A stretch of DNA of 64,000 nt from Deltaproteobacteria bacterium (GCA_040223695.1 JAVKFU010000006.1:1-64000), one strand, 5' to 3'. Shown: positions 25,619-35,059, numbered from the stretch's first letter. The notes: generated by a model from the sequence alone, not told the origin. Program-made: numbers and translations.

Positions 25619-26413
25619 TTGATAAGATTAGGTTCCGTATCCTTCATTAACGCAAAGCCCCTTACATTCGCGCTCGAGAAGAGGTTGATAGACCACGGTT
25701 TCGAGATAATATTATCCCCTCCTTCGGTGCTTTCGGAGATGCTTTTCAGAAAAGAGATCGATCTGGGGTTGATACCCGTGGCGGAATTGCTGAAAAGAAA
25801 AAACTACAGTGTGGTTCCGGATATATCAATTTCCTCTTACGGAAAGGTGGACAGCGTGATTCTGCTCACAAAGGGAGATTTGAAGAATATAAAAACTGTA
25901 GCCGTGGACAGGAGATCTCAAAGCTCAACCGCTCTTCTGAGAATCATTCTCGAAATTTTTAACGGCGTTTCCCCTGCATATATACCGAGGGACACAGGTA
26001 AGGATTTTTTAAAAGACGCCGACGCTGGGATGCTGATAGGGGATACGGGCCTCGAAAAAGCCGGCGCCCCCCCTGATGGATACAGGGTATTCGATCTGGG
26101 GGAGATATGGTCCGAGGAAACGGGGCTCCCCTTTGTGTACGCTGTGTTCGCAGTAAACGAGGGAGTCGCGCTCTGGGAAAACCTGGAAGCGCTTCAGAGG
26201 TCGAAAAACTACGGACTCGGCATCGTGGGGAAAATAGCCAGGCTCGAATCCGTAGCTGCCGGAATAGACGAAGAAACATGCTACAAGTATCTAACGGAGC
26301 GGATCACATACGATCTGGGCGAGAAAGAGATCGAGGGCATGATTAAATACAGCGAATATCTATCCAGGCTCGGAGAGTCGGAGAAAATTTCAGGTATCAG
26401 AATGTACTCATAA
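25619..26413 (+). CDS. mqnA: Chorismate dehydratase MqnA
   Basis: MqnA makes 3-enolpyruvyl-benzoate from chorismate, the first step of futalosine-type menaquinone synthesis. The 264-residue periplasmic-binding-like fold begins RLGSVSFINAKPL and has DLGLIPVAEL, VAVDRRSQSSTALL, LIGDTGL and LGEIWSEETGLPFVYAVF, all family landmarks. A TTG at 25619 is the only suitable start; an upstream ribosome-binding site is weak. mqnD follows after 26 bases, indicating an operon. Confidence 0.94.
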   Translation: MIRLGSVSFINAKPLTFALEKRLIDHGFEIILSPPSVLSEMLFRKEIDLGLIPVAELLKRKNYSVVPDISISSYGKVDSVILLTKGDLKNIKTVAVDRRSQSSTALLRIILEIFNGVSPAYIPRDTGKDFLKDADAGMLIGDTGLEKAGAPPDGYRVFDLGEIWSEETGLPFVYAVFAVNEGVALWENLEALQRSKNYGLGIVGKIARLESVAAGIDEETCYKYLTERITYDLGEKEIEGMIKYSEYLSRLGESEKISGIRMYS

Positions 26414-26439
26414 TAAAGGGAAAAAAGGAGAACCGAAAC

Positions 26440-27273
26440 GTGAGCAAGAAAACAATGAGACTTGGGCACAGCCCGGATGCGGACGACGCCTTTATGTTTT
26501 ACGCTATAGCCAAGGAAAAAGTGACCTCTGACAAAATCGATTTCGTGCACGTCGTAGAAGACATACAGTCCCTCAATAAACGCGCGCTCGGGAAGGAGCT
26601 TGAAACTACCGCCATTTCGGCGCACGGATACCTGAAAGTACAGGACAATTACCGGATTCTTTCCTGCGGCGCCAGCATGGGAGAGGGATACGGGCCTATT
26701 GTGGTGTCGAGAGAGCCTGTGGAAAGCCTCAAGGGGAAAAAGATCGGAGTGCCCGGAAAGCTGACTACGGCGTTTCTTTTGCTGAGCATATATGCGGACG
26801 ATTTTATACCCGTTGAGATGCCGTTTGACGAGATCATGCCCGCCGTCGCCAACGGGGAAATAGAGACCGGTCTTATAATCCACGAAGGTCAGCTTACGTA
26901 CAGGGACTACGGCCTGGAGATGCTGTTTGATTTAGGGGATATGTGGGCAAAAGATACTTCGCTCCCTCTCCCGCTTGGCTTAAACGTAGTGAGGCGGGAC
27001 ATAGGCGAAGAGCTCCAGAAAGAGGTGCACAGAGTACACAAGGAAAGCATAGAGTACGGACTCGCTCATAAAAAAGAGGCGCTCGAGTATGCAATGGAGT
27101 ACGGACGGGGGATGGAAGAGAACGTAGGGGAGAAATTCGTCCTGATGTACGTAAACGACCTCACGCGCGATCTTGGGGAAAAGGGCAAGGGGGCGCTCGA
27201 ATACCTCTTCGACAGGGCCCATCAAAAGGGGATAATATCGGAGAAGCCGAGACTGGACGTACTGGAAGGCTGA
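26440..27273 (+). CDS. mqnD: MqnD: 1,4-dihydroxy-6-naphthoate synthase
   Basis: MqnD converts cyclic dehypoxanthine futalosine to 1,4-dihydroxy-6-naphthoate in menaquinone synthesis. It starts with LGHSPDADDAFMFYA, the family N-terminus, followed by AISAHGYLKVQDNY, GVPGKLTTAFLL, IIHEGQLTYRDYG and LPLPLGLNVVRRDIG. AAGGAG at 26425-26430 sits 9 bases before the GTG start. Together with mqnA it forms a two-gene operon; the radical SAM steps (MqnC, MqnE) are not in the window. Confidence 0.95.
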   Translation: MSKKTMRLGHSPDADDAFMFYAIAKEKVTSDKIDFVHVVEDIQSLNKRALGKELETTAISAHGYLKVQDNYRILSCGASMGEGYGPIVVSREPVESLKGKKIGVPGKLTTAFLLLSIYADDFIPVEMPFDEIMPAVANGEIETGLIIHEGQLTYRDYGLEMLFDLGDMWAKDTSLPLPLGLNVVRRDIGEELQKEVHRVHKESIEYGLAHKKEALEYAMEYGRGMEENVGEKFVLMYVNDLTRDLGEKGKGALEYLFDRAHQKGIISEKPRLDVLEG

Positions 27274-27407
27274 TTTTTAATAAGCTGTAAATAGTTCGTT
27301 CAAGTAAACGTACAGCCATTCATTAATTCTTAGCGGAGCTATATTTTTCCGCACATAATCCTTTTACCACCCTTTTTCTTCTATATACGACATCTGGCAG
27401 AATTTGC

Positions 27408-27435
27408 TTGTTGTGCAAAATAATTAGAGTACTAT
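27408..27435 (+). promoter_or_regulatory. Candidate promoter of the aldehyde dehydrogenase gene
   Basis: TTGTTG (27408-27413) and TACTAT (27430-27435) are spaced by 16 bases. Transcription from here would start near 27442 and give a leader of about 50 bases before ATG 27492. The -35 match is poor. Confidence 0.3.
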
Positions 27436-27491
27436 TTTTAAAGCGCCTGTATTTTAAAAGGACTCACGAAACTGAAAAAAGGAGTTTAAAA

Positions 27492-28931
27492 ATGGCCCGG
27501 GAATACGGATACCTGCTTAACGGGAAATGGATAAAAAGCGGCGAGAAAAAAGAAATTAAAAGCCCTTATAACGGTGAGGTGGCCGGAGTAATTACGGTCC
27601 CCGCTCGGGAAAAGGCTATGGAATCGATTGGGGACGCCCAGAGCGCATTTGAGAAATTCAGGAATATTCCGAGCTACGAAAAGAGCGGGATTTTAAAAAA
27701 AATAGCCGAGGGGATAGAGGAAAGAAAAGAGGAATTCGCCAGAACGCTAGTGCTTGAGGGAGGGAAGCCGCTTAAGACGGCAAGGGTGGAAGTAACGAGG
27801 GCAATCACGACTTTTTCCGTCGCCGCGGAGGAGGCAAACAGGTTCTCTGAAGGCAAGCTTATTCCCATAGATATCACTCCGGGTAATGAGGGAATGTTCG
27901 GAATCGCGAGAAGATTCCCGCTCGGGATTGTGGCGGGGATATCCCCTTTCAACTTTCCCCTTAACCTCGTTGCGCACAAGGTTGCACCCGCTATCGCCTC
28001 CGGAAACGCCATGATACTTAAACCCGCATCCCAGACACCTCTATCCGCCCTGATACTCGGGGAGATAGTTGAGGAAGCCGGGCTGTCCGAGGGGATGCTT
28101 AACATTCTTCCACTACCCGGGTCCGCGATCGAGCCTGTGCTCGACGACGGACGCATAAAGAAGATTTCATTTACCGGCAGCGACGAAATAGGCTGGGAGC
28201 TAATGGGCAGGTATTCCAAGAAGAAGGTAACGCTTGAGCTCGGAGGAAACGCGGCGACTGTAATCGACGAGGACCCGCCCGACCTCGACTTCGCGGCAAG
28301 CAGGAACGTGTGGGGGGCGTTTTATCAGGCGGGGCAAAGCTGTATCTCGGTACAGAGAATTTACGTGCACGAAAAAGTATTCGACAGATTCACGGAGAAA
28401 TTCGTTGAGGAGACAAGGAAGCTGAGACTGGGCGACCCTATGCTGGAAGATACCGACGTCGGGCCAGTGATAGACCGGGGGGCAGCAGACAGGATCATGA
28501 GCTGGATCGGAGAGGCTCTCGACAACGGGGCCGAATTGCTGTGCGGTGGGAAGAGCGACGGAAGCCTGATTGAGCCTACTGTTCTCACGAACGTCACGCC
28601 TGATTCAAGAGTGAGCCGGGACGAGGTATTCGGTCCTGTAGTGCACATCGAGAGCTACAGGGATTACGAAGACGCTCTTGCCTCGGTGAATAACTCGAGA
28701 TACGGCCTTCAGGCGGGCGTATTTACCAAAGACATGAAGAAGGCGTTTATGGCTTATAACGCGCTCCAAGTTGGGGGAGTGGTAGTGAACGATTATCCGA
28801 GCTTCAGGGTGGAGAATATGCCTTACGGCGGGGTCAAGGACTCCGGCGTGGGGAGAGAAGGCCTCAAGTACGCGATAGAGGAAATGACAGAGTTAAAGCT
28901 GATGGTCGTGAATCTGGACTACAAGGTATGA
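27492..28931 (+). CDS. Aldehyde dehydrogenase, lactaldehyde-dehydrogenase-like
   Basis: A 479-residue NAD(P)-dependent aldehyde dehydrogenase. The general-base Glu is in TLELGGNAA and the catalytic Cys in AGQSCISVQRI; GISPFNFPLNLVAHKVAPA and the C-terminal ENMPYGGVKDSGVGREG are close to lactaldehyde/glycolaldehyde dehydrogenase members such as archaeal CofA. ATG 27492, with AAAAAGGAG just upstream, is preferred to an upstream in-frame start at 27408 that falls in the candidate promoter. It converges with cofC (25 bases apart). The actual aldehyde is not determined by the sequence. Confidence 0.9.
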   Translation: MAREYGYLLNGKWIKSGEKKEIKSPYNGEVAGVITVPAREKAMESIGDAQSAFEKFRNIPSYEKSGILKKIAEGIEERKEEFARTLVLEGGKPLKTARVEVTRAITTFSVAAEEANRFSEGKLIPIDITPGNEGMFGIARRFPLGIVAGISPFNFPLNLVAHKVAPAIASGNAMILKPASQTPLSALILGEIVEEAGLSEGMLNILPLPGSAIEPVLDDGRIKKISFTGSDEIGWELMGRYSKKKVTLELGGNAATVIDEDPPDLDFAASRNVWGAFYQAGQSCISVQRIYVHEKVFDRFTEKFVEETRKLRLGDPMLEDTDVGPVIDRGAADRIMSWIGEALDNGAELLCGGKSDGSLIEPTVLTNVTPDSRVSRDEVFGPVVHIESYRDYEDALASVNNSRYGLQAGVFTKDMKKAFMAYNALQVGGVVVNDYPSFRVENMPYGGVKDSGVGREGLKYAIEEMTELKLMVVNLDYKV

Positions 28932-28955
28932 TAAGTCCCGAATCCGCACGGCCTC

Positions 28956-29609
28956 TCAACCCGCGACTTTGTTAAGGAGGTTCATACCTGACAGAAGCTC
29001 GTATGTCTTCGTATCGCTCTTGATGGAAGCGAATTCCCTTAGATCATCGGGATTGTCGATATCGAGAGCTATCCTCGGATTCTCAAACGTATCGATTTTT
29101 ATATTTCTTCCGGCTGCTTCATCGAGATGCTTCCTGAAGCTGTCGTGTCCGAAGAGTGAAGGAAACGCGTCGGGCGGTTTTCTCAGTATTGCGTTTGTCC
29201 CCAAATAGTCCCGCGCCGGCACGAGAATCGCGGAAGGCGCGTCACTCTCCCTCTCCAGAATGAAATCTATGTCTTCCGTGGTAATGAGCGGAGCGTCTCC
29301 CGGAATCACCAGTACCGATTGAGCCCCCATCTCTTTACAAATCCGCGAAGCAAAATCGACCGACGCGCTCTCTCCCTTCTGCTCCGTCTCGTGAATGACC
29401 TCGATACCTAAATCCTCCGCGATTTTAATCGCGGTCGTGTCGAGAGAGACTATGAACTTCCGGTCGAGCAGCCCGGAGCCGGCAAGCGCAGTCAGCACAT
29501 CCTCAAGCATAGCATAGGCAAGCGCGGTCCTTACATCCTGGGGCAGGATTGAGGAGAGTCTTTCTTTTGCCCTGGACGGGTCTTTTACAGGTACAATTGC
29601 AAACTTCAT
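28956..29609 (-). CDS. cofC: 2-phospho-L-lactate guanylyltransferase-like (CofC/FbiD)
   Basis: A 217-residue nucleotidyltransferase of the CofC family, which activates 2-phospholactate (or phosphoenolpyruvate) with GTP for coenzyme F420 synthesis. It opens KFAIVPVKDPSRAKERLSS, contains VLVIPGDAPLIT with the metal-binding Asp, and ILVPARDYLGTNAIL. These match the family well. Further F420 genes (cofD, cofE, cofG/H) are not in the window, but the flavin oxidoreductase at 865-1866 is of an F420-using type. Confidence 0.9.
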   Translation of the reverse strand: MKFAIVPVKDPSRAKERLSSILPQDVRTALAYAMLEDVLTALAGSGLLDRKFIVSLDTTAIKIAEDLGIEVIHETEQKGESASVDFASRICKEMGAQSVLVIPGDAPLITTEDIDFILERESDAPSAILVPARDYLGTNAILRKPPDAFPSLFGHDSFRKHLDEAAGRNIKIDTFENPRIALDIDNPDDLREFASIKSDTKTYELLSGMNLLNKVAG

Positions 29610-29815
29610 ATAATGTCTTGGTCGTGCGGATTATTCCTCTATCTTTTGACACCCGCGTGTTTTACAGGGCCTTTTAAAAACAGGTTATGATACCCGTAAT
29701 TTCTAAAATTCTATAATCGGCAAGGTAAAACCTTTGCAACACAGGCGGTATCCGCAATACTCAGATTGGATTAGCACGGCTTTCACAAGTTATAATTATC
29801 ACCCTGGCGGCTCTT

Positions 29816-32707
29816 ATGAAAAGCAACCCTCTTTACCGCGAACTCGAAGCCGAGCTCACAAAAAAAATGCGCGGAGAAGTCCGGTTCGACACCTTCACGA
29901 AAACCCTTTACAGCACCGACGCGAGCAATTACCAGATCGAGCCCGTAGGCGTGGTAATACCCCGAACCGTCGACGACGCTGAGGCTACGGTCGAGACGGC
30001 CGTTAGATACGGGGTCCCCATACTGCCCAGAGGGGGAGGAACGAGCCTTGCAGGGCAGGCAGTGGGACACGCGCTCGTAATTGATTTCTCGAAGTACCTG
30101 AGCAATATCATCGAGGTGGACAAGGAGCGTAAAACTGTCCGCACGGAACCCGGCATATATCTTGAGCAGCTCAACCGGAAGCTGAGGCCGCACGGTCTCA
30201 AGTTCGGACCCGACCCCTCAACCGCACGAATAGCCACCGCAGGAGGCGCGGTGGGCAACAACTCCACAGGGGCGCATTCGATACTCTACGGCATGGCGGG
30301 GGATAATGTGGAAGCCGCGACTATTCTTACCGCTGACAACGGTCTTCTTGAATTACACGAGCTGAGCGAAAACGGCCCGGCGGCAAAAGCGCCGGGACAG
30401 AACGGAGCGCTCCTCGACAGGCTTTACAAGCTGCGAGAAGAGAATGCCGGGATAATAAAAAGTAAATTCCCCCGCCACTGGCGGAGGGCTTCGGGATACA
30501 GCCTGAACTATCTCACTGACAATCCTTTTAATCCCGCGAAGCTCCTGGCCGGCGCGGAAGGGACGCTGGGGCTGGCTACCGAACTGACACTAAGGCTAGT
30601 CCCGATTCCCTCTTATACGGGGCTTTCGATACTTCAGTTCGGCGATGTAAGATCCGCTATGGAGGCGGTGCCCCTGATTCTGGAGCAAAACCCGTCTGCA
30701 ATCGAGCTTATTGATTCGATGCTTATCCGTCTTACAAAAGCCCACGCCGGTTACAGAAAGATGCTTTCGTTCGTGGACGGGGAGCCGGAAGCGCTGCTGG
30801 TAGTCGAGTTTTACGGGGAAACAGGATCTGAAATTAGAGGCAAGACCAGAAACCTTGCCGCACTGCTCGGAGAGAAAAAAATAGGCTGTAGCACGACCTG
30901 CGCGCTCACACATAAAGAGCAGGAAAATGTATGGGGGGTAAGGAGAGCAGGCCTCGGGCTTTTGATGAGCAAGCGGGACGAGTATAAACCCGTAACCGGC
31001 ATAGAGGACCTTTCGGTTCCGGTTAATAGACTCCCTGAATTCGTTTCGGATATCTCCGACCTCTTCGGACGCATAGGAACAAGGGCCGCTTTCTACGGGC
31101 ACGCGAGCGCGGGATGCCTCCATATAAGGCCGCTCGTGAATCTGAAGACGGAACAGGGAAAATCCGTTATGAAGGAGCTTACCGAGGAGTCTCTCAAGCT
31201 GGTACTCAAATACGGCGGTGTCCTGAGTGGTGAGCACGGGGACGGCCTTCAGAGAAGCTACCTGAACGAAAAGCTGTTCGGGCCCGAGCTATACGGAGCG
31301 ATGCGCGGGCTTAAAGCGGCCTTCGACCTTGACGGATTATTTAATCCCGGGAAGGTGGTAGACCCGCTACCCCCGGACGAAAACCTTCGCTACGGAAATG
31401 ATTCTAAATCGTACGAAGTTGATACTTACCTGGACTGGTCACCTGACGGCGGGTTCTCAGGCGCGGTCGAGATGTGTAACGGTCAGGGCGTGTGCCGTAA
31501 GCTCGGCGAGGGAACCATGTGCCCTTCCTACATGGCGACCCGCGACGAGAGGGACACGACCAGGGCGCGCGCAAACGCTTTAAGGGCCGTGCTTTCAGGG
31601 AGGCTGGAGAAAGAATCGCTTACTGGCGGGGATATGCACAGTGTATTTGACCTGTGCCTTTCATGCAAGGCCTGCAAGAGCGAGTGCCCGTCGCGTGTGG
31701 ACGTGGCCAAGATGAAGCTTGAATTCATGGCTCATTACAACGCCGAGAACGGGGTCGGGCTGAGGGACCGTATCTTAGGGAACGTACATAAAATGAGCAG
31801 GCTTGCCTCCCGCGCGCCGGGTCTGTCCAATTTTCTACTCTCCAACCCCGTTACGAGAAGGATAATGTCTGGTATCGGCATCCATCCCGCCCGGACGCTT
31901 CCGCTTTTAGCGGGGGAGAGCTTCACCGACTGGTTTTACGGAAGACAGCCGTCGGCGAGAGACAGCGGACGTAAAAAAGTCGTCTATTTTCACGATACAT
32001 GGGCCGCTTTCTACCATCCGGAAACGGGCAGGGCTGCTGTCAGGCTCCTTGAGGAAGCCGGGTTTGAAGTCGTGCTCGCCGAGAAGAGAGCGTGCTGCGG
32101 GCGTCCCATGCTGAGCAAGGGGATCATAGAGCCCGCAAGGGAGATGGCCCTCTGTAATACCGTGACCCTGGCCCCGTACGCGCGTGAGGGAATACCGGTG
32201 GTGGGAACGGAGCCGAGCTGTATCCTGACCTTCAGGGACGAATACAGGGACCTTCTACCGCACAGCGCGGACGCAAAGCTGCTCGCCGAAAACTCGTATC
32301 TTCTGGAGGAATTTTTATATGGACTCTCGGAGGCGGGAACCCTGGATATATCGTGGAAAGAAGACGTGCCTCCGGTGCTGTACCACGGGCACTGCCATCA
32401 GAGGGCGCTCTCGGACATGGAAGCGCCGTTAAAACTACTCTCACTCTCAGGCTGCGGCGTGAGAGAAACAGGGGCCGGCTGCTGCGGGATGGCCGGGAGC
32501 TTCGGATATGAGAGCGAGCACTACGAGGTCTCCCGCGCCATAGGCGAAGACCGCTTGTTCCCCGCGGTAAACGAAGCGCCGCCTGAAACGGAGATCGCCG
32601 TCTCGGGGGTATCGTGCCGACATCAGATCGAGCATTTTACGGGCAGAAAAACTAGACACATAGCTGAAATACTGGCAGAACGCGTCATCGGGAAACGTGC
32701 TCTATAA
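29816..32707 (+). CDS. FAD/Fe-S D-2-hydroxyacid dehydrogenase (GlcD-GlcF-like fusion)
   Basis: A 963-residue protein fusing a flavoprotein and an iron-sulfur protein. The N-terminal FAD domain has PRGGGTSLAGQAV near residue 63 and GEHGDG near 472. A ferredoxin-like part follows with CNGQGVC...MCPSY near 553 and CLSCKACKSECP near 610. Two CCG-type domains lie toward the C-terminus (CCGRPM near 760, CCGMAGSFG near 887). Relatives oxidise D-lactate, glycolate or D-2-hydroxyglutarate and pass electrons to the membrane or a cofactor. Its 3' end overlaps the convergent GGCT-fusion gene by 23 bases. Confidence 0.93.
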   Translation: MKSNPLYRELEAELTKKMRGEVRFDTFTKTLYSTDASNYQIEPVGVVIPRTVDDAEATVETAVRYGVPILPRGGGTSLAGQAVGHALVIDFSKYLSNIIEVDKERKTVRTEPGIYLEQLNRKLRPHGLKFGPDPSTARIATAGGAVGNNSTGAHSILYGMAGDNVEAATILTADNGLLELHELSENGPAAKAPGQNGALLDRLYKLREENAGIIKSKFPRHWRRASGYSLNYLTDNPFNPAKLLAGAEGTLGLATELTLRLVPIPSYTGLSILQFGDVRSAMEAVPLILEQNPSAIELIDSMLIRLTKAHAGYRKMLSFVDGEPEALLVVEFYGETGSEIRGKTRNLAALLGEKKIGCSTTCALTHKEQENVWGVRRAGLGLLMSKRDEYKPVTGIEDLSVPVNRLPEFVSDISDLFGRIGTRAAFYGHASAGCLHIRPLVNLKTEQGKSVMKELTEESLKLVLKYGGVLSGEHGDGLQRSYLNEKLFGPELYGAMRGLKAAFDLDGLFNPGKVVDPLPPDENLRYGNDSKSYEVDTYLDWSPDGGFSGAVEMCNGQGVCRKLGEGTMCPSYMATRDERDTTRARANALRAVLSGRLEKESLTGGDMHSVFDLCLSCKACKSECPSRVDVAKMKLEFMAHYNAENGVGLRDRILGNVHKMSRLASRAPGLSNFLLSNPVTRRIMSGIGIHPARTLPLLAGESFTDWFYGRQPSARDSGRKKVVYFHDTWAAFYHPETGRAAVRLLEEAGFEVVLAEKRACCGRPMLSKGIIEPAREMALCNTVTLAPYAREGIPVVGTEPSCILTFRDEYRDLLPHSADAKLLAENSYLLEEFLYGLSEAGTLDISWKEDVPPVLYHGHCHQRALSDMEAPLKLLSLSGCGVRETGAGCCGMAGSFGYESEHYEVSRAIGEDRLFPAVNEAPPETEIAVSGVSCRHQIEHFTGRKTRHIAEILAERVIGKRAL

Positions 32708-33734
32708 ATTCCGTAAGGAATTGAAACAGCCTCGTAAAATTCGAAGGCGTCCTCTCGGGCTGCCTCAAGTCCCGGTTAATTTCGAGCTGGATTGCCGGAA
32801 TCCCCAGCCCCGTGGCCGCGAATTTTGTTACGGTCATTTGTCTCACGGCGGGGAAGACATCCAGTCCGCCGAGGGAGATATTGTTCAAAGCCGCGGCTTC
32901 CTCAAGCTCGGACAGAAAGTGATTGTTACCCAGGAGGAACTCACCGCCCCTTCCGACTCCCGGATAGATTTCACTTTTTCTCTCACTCCCCGTTCCGTGA
33001 ATATCTATAATTAATCCTATATCGTAATTCGAGGCAATACCGGCGAGCCTTTTCTTAAAGGGGGATTCGTCGTAGTAGTTCGGGTCGACCCCGGATAGAC
33101 GGTCAGTATACAGGGCGTGACAGCCGGTCACGGAATGGAGCATTACCGAAAGCGCCCCCGTGTAGAATTCCTGCCTCTTCAATTTACCCATTCTCACATG
33201 GGCCGTCGCGTGTGGCGACGTGACGAGCACCGGGATATGACCCCTTACGTAGAGGGTTCCGTCCGACTCCGTACCGGCGGCCTGCCTGTAGGTCTTCTTA
33301 AGATGATTTTCAAAACCGAGGGCGAAATCAACCGGGTCGGTCAGTGCGAGAGACGAATGATTTCTCCAGACTCCGCGCAAAATCCTGTTTTTATCCGAAA
33401 CGCATTCTTCGAGCAACCTGCCCGGCTCATAGCTGTAGAATTCAATCCCGCCCTGATTGATTTTTACTCTTTTGAAGAGACCGTCCCCGGTGCCCTCAAC
33501 TTGGTCAAGCTCTCTCAGTTTCGTAACGGCGTTTTCCATCAAGTAAAGCTCGCCGTACACGGTTTCTTTTAACGCCGCATCGAATACGGCGGCCGGATAG
33601 CCTTGCCCTGTATCGAATATCCGGCCCGGGACCTCAAATTCCCCCGAGAGCTCGCAGTCTTGCATGAAACGGCTCCGGGGCTCGCCGCGGAGAAGGGTTC
33701 CATATACGAATATCTTTTCAAGAACGTCCGGCAT
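32685..33734 (-). CDS. Gamma-glutamylcyclotransferase-like / N-formylglutamate amidohydrolase-like fusion
   Basis: Two unrelated domains in one 349-residue chain. Residues about 6-115 are a GGCT/AIG2-like domain: FVYGTLLRGEP (9-19) and LDQVEG, where Glu80 is the expected general acid/base. Residues about 165-349 resemble N-formylglutamate amidohydrolase: VLVTSPHATAHVR (metal-binding His175), DPNYYDESPFKKRL, IIDIHGTG (His247) and QLEINRDLR. Both families act on glutamyl or glutamate-derived compounds, so a shared substrate is plausible but unproven. The reading frame is uninterrupted, with no start signal at the junction. Confidence 0.8.
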   Translation of the reverse strand: MPDVLEKIFVYGTLLRGEPRSRFMQDCELSGEFEVPGRIFDTGQGYPAAVFDAALKETVYGELYLMENAVTKLRELDQVEGTGDGLFKRVKINQGGIEFYSYEPGRLLEECVSDKNRILRGVWRNHSSLALTDPVDFALGFENHLKKTYRQAAGTESDGTLYVRGHIPVLVTSPHATAHVRMGKLKRQEFYTGALSVMLHSVTGCHALYTDRLSGVDPNYYDESPFKKRLAGIASNYDIGLIIDIHGTGSERKSEIYPGVGRGGEFLLGNNHFLSELEEAAALNNISLGGLDVFPAVRQMTVTKFAATGLGIPAIQLEINRDLRQPERTPSNFTRLFQFLTEFIEHVSR

Positions 33735-33751
33735 GGCTGATTAATTGAGAA

Positions 33752-34987
33752 CTACATGTAGTCTGAGAATAGAATATTTCCCCGGACCATGAGAAATCTG
33801 AGATCTTGGGAAGTCGATGATATTACGGAGAGGTAAGGGTCTTTTGATTTGTTTTTCGGCTTAAGAAAAATCAGATCGGCCTCCTTACCCGCTTCGATAC
33901 TGCCTGTTTCCTCTTCCATATATAGAGCTCCCGCGCCCCCCAGGGTAGCGCAATGAACCGCCCTGCGAGCCGCCTCCTCCGTAAGAGAGCGGGACATCAG
34001 AAGATGAAGAAACCTTATCTCCTCGAAGAAATCGAGGTTATAGTTGCTGGATAGACCGTCCGTGCCGAGTCCTACCCTTTCGAGCCCGGCGTACTGTTTT
34101 AGCGGGGGCTCGCCCACCTGAAGGAGGAAGTTGCTCCTCGGGCAGAGAACTATGCCTATATCCCTGTCTCTTAATTCACCGGTCTCTTCTTCGCCGACAT
34201 GCACCATGTGCACAAGTGTTATCTTTGCGCCGGGCGCGAGACCCGATTTCTTCAGGTATGCGTAAGGGGTCTCGGCAACGGGTCTTTCGAACGGGGTTTT
34301 ATTTATGAGGGGGAAGACCTTCTTCTCTATTCCGTTCTCCTCACCCCTTACGAACCTGACCTCATCCGTGCTCTCGGCGAGATGAATACCGAGCGGAACA
34401 CCATTTCTGTCATGGGAGTCGAGAGCCTTCTTTATGAGACGGGGACCGCACGAATAAGGTGCGTGAGGAAAAAGCCTCTCCTGAAATAGTCCGCCGCTCT
34501 CAAGCGTATAGAAATCGACTTCATTTTCATTGCTGTCCATGATTTCCCTGTAGAGGACGGTCCTTAGGCCCGAATTCTTCAATATGGGCTTATCGACGCC
34601 CCCGTAGGACGATATCTCGCCGACCGTAGTGACCCCTGTTCCGATTAACGCATCGATTCCCTCCCTGACCGATTTCGTCAAGCTGTTTTCAGAGACCCCG
34701 TCCCTCTTGGTTTTCACAATCTGCTCGAGCCAGCCCGTAAACCCGTCAAAATTGCCCAGCCTCTCTTTTATCCAGCCCAGCTCCAGATGAGTGTGCGCGT
34801 TCACAAAGCCCGGGAGCAGAATCCCTTCCCCAAGGTCCAGTTCTTTCACGCTTTTATTGCGTCTCCTTATGATATCGGTTTTCCCGATTTCGCGAATCTT
34901 GCCGCCAGCTACAAGAAGGGAGACATTTTTAAGCGGCTTTGAGGAAACGGGAAGAACCGTCCGGGCCGATAAGATGAGTTTATCCAT
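33752..34987 (-). CDS. Amidohydrolase, probable aminodeoxyfutalosine deaminase
   Basis: A 411-residue member of the MtaD/SsnA/TrzN amidohydrolases that deaminate purines and related nucleosides. Metal and catalytic motifs are VNAHTHLEL (His65, His67), GIHLAES (His near 217), LVHMVHV and LGTDGLSSN. Some bacteria with MqnA use such an enzyme to deaminate aminodeoxyfutalosine, and mqnA-mqnD are 6 kb away, making that role attractive; S-adenosylhomocysteine or methylthioadenosine deaminase are alternatives. An in-frame GTG at 34996 would add three residues; no ribosome-binding site distinguishes them. Confidence 0.82.
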   Translation of the reverse strand: MDKLILSARTVLPVSSKPLKNVSLLVAGGKIREIGKTDIIRRRNKSVKELDLGEGILLPGFVNAHTHLELGWIKERLGNFDGFTGWLEQIVKTKRDGVSENSLTKSVREGIDALIGTGVTTVGEISSYGGVDKPILKNSGLRTVLYREIMDSNENEVDFYTLESGGLFQERLFPHAPYSCGPRLIKKALDSHDRNGVPLGIHLAESTDEVRFVRGEENGIEKKVFPLINKTPFERPVAETPYAYLKKSGLAPGAKITLVHMVHVGEEETGELRDRDIGIVLCPRSNFLLQVGEPPLKQYAGLERVGLGTDGLSSNYNLDFFEEIRFLHLLMSRSLTEEAARRAVHCATLGGAGALYMEEETGSIEAGKEADLIFLKPKNKSKDPYLSVISSTSQDLRFLMVRGNILFSDYM

Positions 34988-35059
34988 AACTAGCACCGCT
35001 CTTGGGACTAAGATGTAAGTTTAATAGAGGCAACGCGTTTCAGTAAAAATTTGAAATTG

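Noticed and set aside
30596-31237. 213-codon minus-strand frame
   Set aside because: Antisense to the FAD/Fe-S dehydrogenase; shadow.
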